Below are positions 1 to 6,599 of a DNA stretch of 9,489 nt, in pieces; the stretch's first letter is position 1, and every line of letters begins with the position of its first letter. Both the position numbers and the translations under genes were made by a program. The notes beneath the pieces are model-generated. The model made no database searches. It saw only the letters and a list, made by a program, of their open reading frames with translations, and was not told the origin of the DNA. Origin of the DNA: Clostridia bacterium (lineage in GTDB: Bacteria; Bacillota_A; Clostridia; Oscillospirales; CAG-272); assembly GCA_017533545.1 (NCBI GenBank), contig JAFXHW010000078.1, positions 1 through 9,489 of the forward strand. Reading direction: 5' to 3'.

Positions 1-990
1 GAAGCGCCAATTACCGTCGACATCAGCCTCATGATACATTGCATAATCGTTCCAACGGCGGAAATTGCCCGGGATATCGACACCCGACGGGCAAGGCATG
101 CAGTAAGCGCAGCCTGTGCATCCGTTTCGAACGCGCTTGTGTATGGCGGCCTTTACGTCAGCAACAGCCATGAATTCCTCGTCGGTAAAGTCGCTTTCAC
201 TGTCAAGAGCCTCTACGTTATCGTAAAGCTGTGAATCTTCATTCATACCGCTGAGTATAAGCTTCACATTTTTGTGTGAAGCGAGCCACTTCATTGACCA
301 TGCGGCCTCGCTGCGCGATGCATTAACCTGTTTAAACGGTTCTTTGACCGAATCTGGAAGGTTGGCGAGAGTGCCGCCCTTGAGCGGCTCCATAATGATC
401 AGCGGAACGCCAAGCTCTTCGGCAAGAGCATATCCCTTATCCGTTGCCTGGGAATCGCAATCCATGTAGTTATACTGGATCTGGCAGAAATCCCACTTGC
501 GATCCTTGATTATGTGCTCAAAGGCCTCATAGTTGTCGTGGAAGGAAAAGCCGTAGTGCTTGATCTTGCCGCTGTCCTTCAAAGTCTGGACAAAATCGAC
601 GATACCGAGTTCTTTTACTCTGTCGTAATCCTTTTTGCCGATTGCGTGAAGCAAATAGAAATCGATATAGTCCTTATTGAGCTTTTTAAGCTGTTCTTCA
701 AATATGTTCTTGGCATCTTCAACGCTCTGACATTTCCAGACGGGAAGCTTGGTTGCAAGATAGTAGCTGTCACGCGGATATTTATCAAGAAGCTTACCTG
801 TGATTATCTCACTTGTGCCGCCGCAATAGTTATATGCGGTGTCGAAATAGTTCACACCTGCTTTAAAAGCATTGTCAAAAAGCTCGGCAGCACTTTCTTC
901 GATGATATTTTTGTTCTCGTCAAGCTTGAAACGCATGCATCCGAATCCGAGCATGGAAACCTTGGCACCGTCTAAATCTCTGTATATCAT
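1..990 (-). CDS. Aldo/keto reductase with C-terminal 4Fe-4S motif (3' end outside window)
   Basis: The reading frame opens at ATG 990 and stays open to base 1, giving 330 residues with no stop, so the C-terminus is cut off by the window edge. The N-terminus has the aldo/keto reductase pattern GFGCMR (15-20), then FDTAYNY with D50 and Y55, K81 in ATKLP and H115 in LLHA. These form the family's Asp-Tyr-Lys-His catalytic tetrad, which reduces carbonyls with NAD(P)H in a TIM barrel. Near the end, C291, C294, C297 and C300 (CTGCAYCMPCPSG) form a ferredoxin-like 4Fe-4S motif, seen in a subgroup of about 370-380 residues common in anaerobes. A purine-rich site (GAGGTAGG) sits just before the ATG. 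The gene starts 24 nt after the recN stop, so co-transcription with recN is likely. The substrate is unknown. The family call is secure; the physiological role is not. Confidence 0.93.
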   Translation of the reverse strand, partial: MIYRDLDGAKVSMLGFGCMRFKLDENKNIIEESAAELFDNAFKAGVNYFDTAYNYCGGTSEIITGKLLDKYPRDSYYLATKLPVWKCQSVEDAKNIFEEQLKKLNKDYIDFYLLHAIGKKDYDRVKELGIVDFVQTLKDSGKIKHYGFSFHDNYEAFEHIIKDRKWDFCQIQYNYMDCDSQATDKGYALAEELGVPLIIMEPLKGGTLANLPDSVKEPFKQVNASRSEAAWSMKWLASHKNVKLILSGMNEDSQLYDNVEALDSESDFTDEEFMAVADVKAAIHKRVRNGCTGCAYCMPCPSGVDIPGNFRRWNDYAMYHEADVDGNWRF

Positions 991-1014
991 ACCCTACCTC
1001 GTTTTACAAGTATT

Positions 1015-2706
1015 TTATATGCCTATACTGTCAGCATAATCTACCATTTCACGTGCAGTTGAGAGCAATGTATCGGTGATACTTTCCCCTCCCATTATCC
1101 TTGCGACCTCGGCTATATGCTCATCTCTGTCAAGAGTCTTAACATTCGTTTCGGTTCTTTCGTCAACGACCTTTTTGGATATTTTCAGGTGTTGTTTCGC
1201 CAGCGCGGCAATCTGCGGAGAATGTGTGACACAAAGCACCTGACCGACGGACGACGATTTGCGGAGCATCACTCCGATCTTATGAGAGGTCTTACCCGAA
1301 ATTCCGGTGTCAATCTCGTCATATATGACGGTTTCTGTGTTCTCGCTGTCGCGAAGCACACTCTTTATTGCAAGCATAACACGCGAAAGCTCACCGCCTG
1401 ATGCTGTTTTGGAAAGCTCACGAAGCGCTTCGCCCGGATTAGCCGAGAACATAAACGACACATCATCCGCGCCGTCGCGCGTCATTTCACGTCCGGTTAC
1501 CTGTATATCAAAGCGACAGTTTTCCATATCCATATCCAGATATGCAAGCGTCTCAGTTATGCGCTCGGACAGCACTTTGGACGCCTCCTGCCTCTTACGA
1601 CTGAGGACATCTGCATACTGTCTTGCCTCTTTTTGGGCCAAAACAAGCTGTTTTTGTATATTCTTTGCAGTTTCGTCGCTATCTTCGATATCACTTAGCT
1701 CTTTGGCGTACTTTTCACGAGCAGCCATGATCTCGTCGACGGTCGCACCGTATTTTCTTTTCAGACGCGTGATAAGCTCAAGACGAGTTTCGATTTTATC
1801 AAGTGCTGCCGTCGGATCGTCGATGTCGTCATCCAAAAGATCGTTTACCCTCTCGGCAATGTCCTCGACGTCGTATTTGAAGCTGTCAAGCTGCGATGCC
1901 AGTTCGTCAGCGTTTTCGATAACGTCGCTAAGCTTGCGAAGCGCTGTCGACGCGCGGTCAAGCAGCATATATGCCGACTCTCCGCCCCGCTCACCCTGAT
2001 AAAGTGCATCATATACAACGCGTACCTGCTTTTCGATCCGCTCGATGTTTTTGATCTTTTTCCGCTGTGCTTCAAGCTGATCGTCCTCTCCGGGCTTTAA
2101 TTTAACCGAATCGATATCGTCCAGCTGGAATTTCAGCATATCGATTCGACGCTGTTTTTCCCGCTCATCCATTTCGAGCGAGTCAAGCTCGCGTTTTAAA
2201 TGGACCATTTTATCATAGGCGGCTCGATAATCGTTATGCTCTTTTTCTGTATTTGCAAATCTGTCAAGGCAGACAAGGTGACGCGCAGGATCAAGCAGCG
2301 TTTGATTTTCATGCTGACCGTGTATGCCGACGAGCAATTTACCGGCCTCACGCTGAAGGGATACGGGAACAGTTGCACCATTTATCTTGCTTTGCGCGCG
2401 TCCGTCGGCATAAATGGTACGCTGAACGTAAATATATCCGTCCTCGTCGGGATTTACCCCAAGTTCCGCCAAAGCGGTGAGGTTTTCGGCATCGGTCATA
2501 TAAAACACTCCCGACACCAATGCATAATCGGCACCGGATCTTATCAGTTCACGCTGACTCCTTGCGCCGAGCAGCTGTCCGATCGAATCGATAACGATCG
2601 ATTTTCCTGCGCCCGTTTCGCCGGTAAGCACGGTAAAGCCGTTTGAAAAATCGATGTCTGTGCGTTTTATTACCGCTATATTTTCTATGTGAAGCGATTG
2701 AAGCAT
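1015..2706 (-). CDS. recN: DNA repair protein RecN (SMC-like ATPase)
   Basis: RecN is a cytoplasmic SMC-family ATPase that acts early at DNA double-strand breaks and promotes RecA-dependent recombination. The 563-residue product is close to the usual 550-575. The Walker A motif GETGAGKS is at 29-36 and a Q-loop-type segment HGQHENQ at 129-135. The middle (about 150-390) is charged and coiled-coil-like, as expected for the SMC arms. The ABC signature SGGELSR is at 436-442, Walker B with VIYDEIDTGISG at 460-471, and the H-loop THSPQIAA near 494-501. The ATG at 2706 is preceded by GGAG at a suitable distance. The gene follows argR after 24 nt, an order that is standard in Firmicutes. In spore formers spoIVB and spo0A usually come next; here an aldo/keto reductase does. 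Confidence 0.98.
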   Translation of the reverse strand: MLQSLHIENIAVIKRTDIDFSNGFTVLTGETGAGKSIVIDSIGQLLGARSQRELIRSGADYALVSGVFYMTDAENLTALAELGVNPDEDGYIYVQRTIYADGRAQSKINGATVPVSLQREAGKLLVGIHGQHENQTLLDPARHLVCLDRFANTEKEHNDYRAAYDKMVHLKRELDSLEMDEREKQRRIDMLKFQLDDIDSVKLKPGEDDQLEAQRKKIKNIERIEKQVRVVYDALYQGERGGESAYMLLDRASTALRKLSDVIENADELASQLDSFKYDVEDIAERVNDLLDDDIDDPTAALDKIETRLELITRLKRKYGATVDEIMAAREKYAKELSDIEDSDETAKNIQKQLVLAQKEARQYADVLSRKRQEASKVLSERITETLAYLDMDMENCRFDIQVTGREMTRDGADDVSFMFSANPGEALRELSKTASGGELSRVMLAIKSVLRDSENTETVIYDEIDTGISGKTSHKIGVMLRKSSSVGQVLCVTHSPQIAALAKQHLKISKKVVDERTETNVKTLDRDEHIAEVARIMGGESITDTLLSTAREMVDYADSIGI

Positions 2707-2730
2707 TTTCGCACTCCGTATGCTAAAAAA

Positions 2731-3198
2731 TTACAGATCGTTACCCAATGTTTCCTTGAATCTTGCTATAAAATCGACAGCGCGTTCGCTCGAACGGATA
2801 ACAACCAATATGGTATCATCGCCTGCGATGCTGCCAACGATGTCGCTCCAGCCCATACCGTCAATGGCTGCAGCAGCAGCCTGTGCCATGCCGGCATATG
2901 TCTTTACAACCACGAGGTTTTCCGCTCCGTCGATAGAAATTACCGTCTCGCGGATAATGTTGCGGTACTTGGCCGAAACACGCATGCTTTCTGTGGTGTG
3001 GGGAGAAGGAATGGAATATTTATAGCTCTTGTCCTTTGTGGATACCTTGACAAGTCCGAGCTCCTTAATATCACGCGATACAGTCGCCTGAGTTACCTCA
3101 TAACCGCTACGATGAAGTTCGAGAATAAGCTCGTCCTGGGTTTCGATATTGTTTGCGTTAATGATTTCGAGTATTCTGCTCTGACGTTTGCTTTTCAT
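2731..3198 (-). CDS. argR: Arginine repressor ArgR/AhrC
   Basis: ArgR is a hexameric, arginine-sensing DNA-binding protein that represses arginine biosynthesis and, in Bacillus, activates catabolism. The product is 155 residues from ATG 3198, the family's usual size. The N-terminal winged helix-turn-helix contains TQATVSRDIKELGL (36-49) with the conserved S41-R42. The C-terminal oligomerisation and arginine-binding domain has GSIAGDDT (122-129), whose paired aspartates contact arginine. The frame also extends upstream to a TTG at 3240, but those 14 extra residues do not resemble the family, whose members begin near the RQ..I motif, so I chose the ATG. Its Shine-Dalgarno site is modest (AAGG, 3210-3213) and touches a small hairpin. 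The gene lies 60 nt after nadK and 24 nt before recN, as in many Firmicutes. Confidence 0.97.
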   Translation of the reverse strand: MKSKRQSRILEIINANNIETQDELILELHRSGYEVTQATVSRDIKELGLVKVSTKDKSYKYSIPSPHTTESMRVSAKYRNIIRETVISIDGAENLVVVKTYAGMAQAAAAAIDGMGWSDIVGSIAGDDTILVVIRSSERAVDFIARFKETLGNDL

Positions 3199-3211
3199 CT
3201 TAAAATTCGCC

Positions 3212-3230
3212 TTGCGCCAAAGTCGCGCAA
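3212..3230 (-). promoter_or_regulatory. Small stem-loop in the argR leader, touching its Shine-Dalgarno site
   Basis: On the minus strand TTGCGC (3225-3230) and GCGCAA (3212-3217) form a perfect 6-bp stem with a 7-nt loop. The last two stem bases belong to the AAGG that is the best ribosome-binding site for the argR ATG at 3198. The structure lies in the 60-nt nadK-argR gap, an unusually long gap for this operon. It could reduce argR translation or stabilise the downstream message. It has no T-run, so it is not a terminator. The base pairing is seen directly; the function is inferred. Confidence 0.3.
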
Positions 3231-3258
3231 ATCCTTTCAAAAGTTATTGTTTATGTAT

Positions 3259-4086
3259 TCATTCGGACATTTTATTTGCAAGTATATCGAAAAAGCCGTA
3301 TTCCTTGATTCTGATGAGCTTTGTCGTCATGTTGGATTTTGTCACCCTTACTCTGTCGTCGCTTTCAAGACGGAAATTCTCACTTCCGTCAACAGTCAGA
3401 TATAATTCACCGCCGGTATTTCTTCGGCGCTTGATCTCAAGAGTCGATTCGGGTGAAAAGAGCAAAGGACGTACACGCAGTGAATGAGGACTGACCGTTG
3501 TAACACACACGCAATCAAGTGTCGGATCGATAACAGGTCCTCCTGCCGAAAGCGAATATGCAGTTGATCCCGTGGGAGTTGAGCAAATAAGACCATCTGC
3601 TCTGTAATGGCCAACAACAGCACCGTTGCACGATAGCTCAAGATCTACCATTCGGGAGAGTGCTCCGTTCGATATTACTATATCGTTGAGAGCCGAGCTC
3701 ATGCCGTATACGATTTCACCGTCGCGAATGACCTCGGCAGAGATCATCATGCGTTCGTCGATCGAATAGCTGCCTAAAAACAGCTTATCTATAAGAGATA
3801 TTTCGTCCTCTTCAAGCTCGGTCATATATCCGAGATGCCCCTTATTTACCCCGATTATCGGTATGCCGTTAGGAGAGGCATCACGCGCGGCACGAAGCAT
3901 GGATCCATCGCCGCCTACCACAACGTAAAGATCAACGTCATGCGAAAAGGGCGGAGCGTTCAGATAATGATGAACTATATTACAGCCGTGTGATTTAAGC
4001 TTTTCAATTATTTTTTCGGAGCATTTTTCGTTCTCGTCTCTCTCGAGATTTGTAATGAGAACCGCTCTTTTAAAAATCTTGTTCAT
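3259..4086 (-). CDS. nadK: NAD kinase (PpnK/NadK)
   Basis: NAD kinase phosphorylates NAD to NADP with ATP or polyphosphate and is the only route to NADP. The 275-residue product is of normal length. The diagnostic GGDGSML is at 58-64 with catalytic D60, followed by GVNKGHLGYM (79-88), the N134-D135 pair of the NAD-binding site in ALNDIVI, the glycine-rich PTGSTAYSLSAGGP at 171-184, and SPHSLRVRPL at 199-208. The C-terminal beta-rich NAD-kinase fold follows. The start is ATG 4086, 18 nt after the tlyA stop, with only a weak ribosome-binding site, so translation probably leans on coupling to tlyA. The tlyA-nadK-argR-recN order is a classic Firmicutes arrangement. Confidence 0.97.
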   Translation of the reverse strand: MNKIFKRAVLITNLERDENEKCSEKIIEKLKSHGCNIVHHYLNAPPFSHDVDLYVVVGGDGSMLRAARDASPNGIPIIGVNKGHLGYMTELEEDEISLIDKLFLGSYSIDERMMISAEVIRDGEIVYGMSSALNDIVISNGALSRMVDLELSCNGAVVGHYRADGLICSTPTGSTAYSLSAGGPVIDPTLDCVCVTTVSPHSLRVRPLLFSPESTLEIKRRRNTGGELYLTVDGSENFRLESDDRVRVTKSNMTTKLIRIKEYGFFDILANKMSE

Positions 4087-4104
4087 TCTTTACTCGTAAA
4101 AAAA

Positions 4105-4881
4105 TTATTTTCCGTAAATTACTTTATCGATATCATAATCTGGAACAATGGTATTTGTGCCCTTACAAAAGAGACCGAGATACTCAACATTTCCGTCGCC
4201 GCCCGTAATAGGTGAGCGTATAAGGCGGACGAGTCTGAGCCCTGCCCTTTGTGATTCCGAAGCGATTCGGATCATCACGGATACGTGTGCATCAAGATCG
4301 CGAACGATACCGTTTTTGCCTATCTTGTCGCGTCCGGCCTCAAATTGCGGTTTTATGAGGGATACGAAGATACCTTCATCGCTTAAAACGCGGCAAACGG
4401 AATCGTAAAGGAGTGTTTGCGAAATGAATGAAACGTCCATAACAGCAAGCGAACAAAGCTGACCGATAGTATCAAAATCAAGCTCACGTGCATTAAACGA
4501 TTCAATAGAAACAACTCTTTCGTCATTAAGCAGCGAGCTGTCAAGCTGGTCGCGGCCGCTGTCGACGGCAAAAACCTTTTTGGCACCGTGCTGTAAAAGG
4601 CAATCGGTAAAACCGCCTGTCGATGCGCCGATATCAATACAAATGCGGTCGGTGCAATCAATATTAAAGGAATCGATCGCATGCTCAAGCTTAAGTCCGC
4701 CTCGGCTGACATATCTAATATCCTCGCCGCGAAGCTCAACCTTATCTCCTTCGACTACTTCATACGACGATTTCGTGATCTTTTTGCCGTTGACGTAAAT
4801 TTTGCCCTCGGATATGATTATTTGTGCGCGGTTTCTGCTTTTGGCCGCGCCTGCCGCTGTGATGTAAATATCAAGACGCAT
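4105..4881 (-). CDS. tlyA: TlyA family ribosomal RNA 2'-O-methyltransferase (hemolysin A family)
   Basis: TlyA proteins use S-adenosylmethionine to 2'-O-methylate cytidines in 16S and 23S rRNA in mycobacteria; the clostridial homologues are assumed to be rRNA methylases. The product is 258 residues from ATG 4881. An N-terminal S4 RNA-binding domain spans about 1-60, followed by SRGGLKLEHA (59-68). A FtsJ-type Rossmann domain follows, with IDIGASTGGFTD (82-93) as the SAM-binding loop. The catalytic tetrad is visible as K64, D149 (VMDVSF), K178 (LIKPQFE) and E233 (NVEYLG). A TTG six bases upstream (4887) is also in frame, but ATG-RLD fits the family start better. The Shine-Dalgarno site is weak. 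The gene is first after a 130-bp gap holding a likely promoter, so it probably heads a sub-operon with nadK, argR and recN. Despite the old name it is unlikely to be a haemolysin. Confidence 0.95.
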   Translation of the reverse strand: MRLDIYITAAGAAKSRNRAQIIISEGKIYVNGKKITKSSYEVVEGDKVELRGEDIRYVSRGGLKLEHAIDSFNIDCTDRICIDIGASTGGFTDCLLQHGAKKVFAVDSGRDQLDSSLLNDERVVSIESFNARELDFDTIGQLCSLAVMDVSFISQTLLYDSVCRVLSDEGIFVSLIKPQFEAGRDKIGKNGIVRDLDAHVSVMIRIASESQRAGLRLVRLIRSPITGGDGNVEYLGLFCKGTNTIVPDYDIDKVIYGK

Positions 4882-5011
4882 TTTCAAAACCCAAAATGTT
4901 TATTCAAATATTATATCACAAATATGCATGAAATTCAAGCTTTTTTATTCATATAAAGCCAATTTATGCATTGTTTTGCGTGAAAATATGCATTAATTAA
5001 ACAAAACAAGA
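4882..5011. other. AT-rich intergenic region between DUF212 and tlyA
   Basis: This 130-bp gap is the only sizeable break inside the cluster and holds no open frame of note. It contains the promoter described at 4910-4938, three ATGCAT hexamers (4924, 4966, 4988), two ARG-box-like sequences, and an 8-bp inverted repeat (TTGTTTTG at 4971-4978, CAAAACAA at 5002-5009) with a 23-nt loop. The inverted repeat lacks a GC-rich stem and a T-run, so I do not call a terminator. In related clostridia dxs often sits at this place. Confidence 0.7.
4910..4938 (-). promoter_or_regulatory. Probable sigma-A promoter for tlyA-nadK-argR-recN
   Basis: On the minus strand a -35-like TTGAAT (4933-4938) is separated by exactly 17 bp from a perfect TATAAT (4910-4915), and the TG one base before the -10 gives an extended -10 (TGATATAAT). 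The expected start of transcription is near 4903, leaving a leader of about 20 nt before the tlyA ATG. Position in the only large intra-cluster gap supports it. It has not been tested by transcript data. Confidence 0.65.
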
Positions 5012-5478
5012 TTACAGAGTACCGTAAACGATAAATCTGGCAGCTATTGCAATGGCAATTCCGAGCACGGCGCCTGCAAACACCTGCAAAGGTGTGTGAC
5101 CGACAAGCTCTTTAACTGTTTCGGCATCTCATCGGTATGCCCTTCAGTAAGATCGATCAGCATTTTGTTCAGTATCTTTGCCTGTTCGCCCGTTTCACGT
5201 CTGACACCGGCCGCATCGTACATTACGATGTAAGCAAAAAGAAACGCTATTGCAAAGAAAGGTGAAGCAAAGCCCTCGGTAAGACCGATTGATACCGCAA
5301 GCGCAGAAACGGTCGCCGAATGAGAACTCGGCATGCCGCCTGAGGCCATTAGAGAAACAAAATTAAGACGTCTTTCGGTAACGATGTTTACAACCGTCTT
5401 TAAAAGCTGTGCTATAAGCCATGCAATTCCCGAAACAACAAGCGGAAAGCTATAAAATATATCAATAAAGCGATTCAT
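5012..5478 (-). pseudogene. DUF212 / divergent PAP2 family membrane protein, frameshifted near the 3' end
   Basis: This is a YuiD-type (DUF212) small integral membrane protein, distantly related to PAP2 phosphatases. From ATG 5478 the frame gives hydrophobic segments at about 11-31 and 58-90, the signature GGMPSSHSA (47-55) and GVRRETGEQAKILN (91-104). After E117 (base 5128) the open frame gives 27 residues unlike the family and stops at 5044, a 144-residue product. The -1 frame continues the family sequence with KELVGHTPLQVFAGAVLG and a last hydrophobic helix, stopping at 5012. Adding one base near 5115-5131 would yield a 155-residue protein, the usual size. The gene is therefore broken by one missing base, or the assembly is wrong there. 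It starts 2 nt after the ispA stop with AGGA in the ispA end; an in-frame TTG at 5484 is less likely as the start. The biochemical function of the family is not established. Confidence 0.88.
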
Positions 5479-5480
5479 TT

Positions 5481-6302
5481 TCAAATCCTGCGTTCAAGAA
5501 GATATTTGGCAAATGATTTTAAGGTGTCGCTGTCAATAGCATTTACTGCATCGTCGGTAAGCTCTTTTGCATAATTATAAGCCTCATCGTGGCTCATAAA
5601 TGTGAGGAATGTGGTCTTTTCGTCCTCGGTTCCCTCATCGAGGAGGTCATCGATTATTTGGAAGGTAAGGCCTATGTTTTTGGCGTACTTTTCGGCAACG
5701 TCAAAATCGTAGTGTCCCGCAGCAATACAGCCGAGCAGACAGGCGCACTTGATAAGGCAGCCCGTTTTCATTGCATTCATACGAAGAAGTGTATCGAAAT
5801 CGAACTTTTCGCTTTCTCCGAGAAGATCAAGCTGCTGACCTCCGATCATACCTGCGTGTCCTGCATACTGTGCGAGAGCTTTAACAGCCATTACTCTTCC
5901 CTTTTCACTGACATATTCATTTGAAGATGCAACTTCAAAAGCATAAGTCAAAAGTGAGTCTCCGCAAAGGAGAGCGTTCGCTTCGCCATACTGCTTATGA
6001 CAGGTAAGCTTTCCGCGGCGGTAATCGTCGTTATCCATACAAGGCATATCGTCGTGCACAAGCGAATATGCGTGTATCATCTCAATGGCGCAAGCAAAAG
6101 GAAGCGCTGCCTCGTCGCTTCCGCCGTACATACGGCAGAACTCGAGCGTAAGGAGCGGGCGTATTCTCTTTCCGCCATCGAGCACACTGTATCTCATTGC
6201 GTCGTAAAGTATACCGTACTGCTTATCATCATGCGAAAGATAACCCTTGAGAGCCTCTTCCACTTTATCTGCATTTTGGGATATGATTTCTTTGATGTCC
6301 AT
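5481..6302 (-). CDS. ispA: Polyprenyl (farnesyl-type) diphosphate synthase
   Basis: This trans-isoprenyl diphosphate synthase condenses isopentenyl diphosphate with allylic diphosphates, supplying precursors for undecaprenyl phosphate and quinones. GGKRIRP is at 43-49. The first Asp-rich motif, HDDMPCMD at 83-90, has the DDxxxxD spacing, and the aromatic Y79 lies five residues before it, the bacterial FPP-synthase pattern, so C15 is the likely product. GGQQLDL is at 154-160, and the second Asp-rich motif DDLLD at 218-222. The ending resembles IspA (YLLERR). The product is 273 residues, short for the family (about 290-300). The shortfall lies right after DDLLD, where the usual GK..GSD loop is missing and EGTEDEKTTF follows directly. 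Activity may be altered. The start is ATG 6302, 15 nt after the xseB stop. Confidence 0.94.
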   Translation of the reverse strand: MDIKEIISQNADKVEEALKGYLSHDDKQYGILYDAMRYSVLDGGKRIRPLLTLEFCRMYGGSDEAALPFACAIEMIHAYSLVHDDMPCMDNDDYRRGKLTCHKQYGEANALLCGDSLLTYAFEVASSNEYVSEKGRVMAVKALAQYAGHAGMIGGQQLDLLGESEKFDFDTLLRMNAMKTGCLIKCACLLGCIAAGHYDFDVAEKYAKNIGLTFQIIDDLLDEGTEDEKTTFLTFMSHDEAYNYAKELTDDAVNAIDSDTLKSFAKYLLERRI

Positions 6303-6317
6303 ATTTATTACCCATTT

Positions 6318-6569
6318 CTATCTTGCGCCCGAAGGAGCGAAATCCTGTTCTGTCATCTCACCGTCACCGCTGGATACGAGTATCTTAATTCGCTGCTCAG
6401 CGCGGTCAAGCTTATCTCCGCAAAGGCGCACGAGGGACACGCCCTCCTCGAACATAGCAAGAGATGAATCGAGAGGTGCATTTCCGCTTTCAAGGGCTCG
6501 GACTATCTCTTCAAGACGAGCAAGAGCCGCTTCGAAACTCAAATTTTCGTTATTTCTGTTTTCGGACAT
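6318..6569 (-). CDS. xseB: Exodeoxyribonuclease VII small subunit
   Basis: XseB is the small subunit of exonuclease VII; several copies bind the C-terminal helices of XseA, and the complex degrades single-stranded DNA from both ends into oligonucleotides. The 83-residue product is typical. The family core is visible as SFEAALARLEEIVRALESG (11-29), then PLDSSLAMFEEGVSLVRLC (32-50), predicted to form a helical hairpin, followed by a short variable tail. AGGGA precedes ATG 6569 at good spacing. The gene follows xseA by 30 nt and precedes ispA by 15 nt, the normal order in Firmicutes and Proteobacteria. Confidence 0.96.
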   Translation of the reverse strand: MSENRNNENLSFEAALARLEEIVRALESGNAPLDSSLAMFEEGVSLVRLCGDKLDRAEQRIKILVSSGDGEMTEQDFAPSGAR

Positions 6570-6599
6570 GGTAAAAGTCCCTTTCTGTCCAATGCGGAC

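Noticed and set aside
514..975. 153-residue plus-strand open frame with hydrophobic segments
   Set aside because: It is the complement of the aldo/keto reductase, whose catalytic and cysteine motifs are clear on the minus strand.
1307..1999. 230-residue plus-strand open frame inside recN
   Set aside because: It is antisense to a clearly conserved RecN, is very rich in Ser as expected of a complementary-frame artefact, and has no recognisable domain.
3199..3240. TTG start at 3240 for argR (14 extra residues)
   Set aside because: The extension does not resemble ArgR N-termini, there is no Shine-Dalgarno site before the TTG, and the ATG at 3198 matches the family start.
2689..3405. 238-residue plus-strand open frame across recN, argR and nadK
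   Set aside because: It lies opposite three well-supported genes and their gaps, has no family resemblance and no credible ribosome-binding site.
4971..5009. Inverted repeat TTGTTTTG / CAAAACAA as a terminator after DUF212
   Set aside because: The stem is short and AT-rich, the loop is 23 nt, and no T-run follows on the minus strand.
4882..5011. Riboswitch or small RNA in the tlyA leader
   Set aside because: The predicted leader is only about 20 nt and no conserved stem pattern is visible.
5108..5133. Programmed -1 ribosomal frameshift in the DUF212 gene
   Set aside because: The direction would fit, but I see no X XXY YYZ slippery heptamer in the correct frame and no strong downstream stem, and the family is not known to use frameshifting. 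A missing base is simpler.
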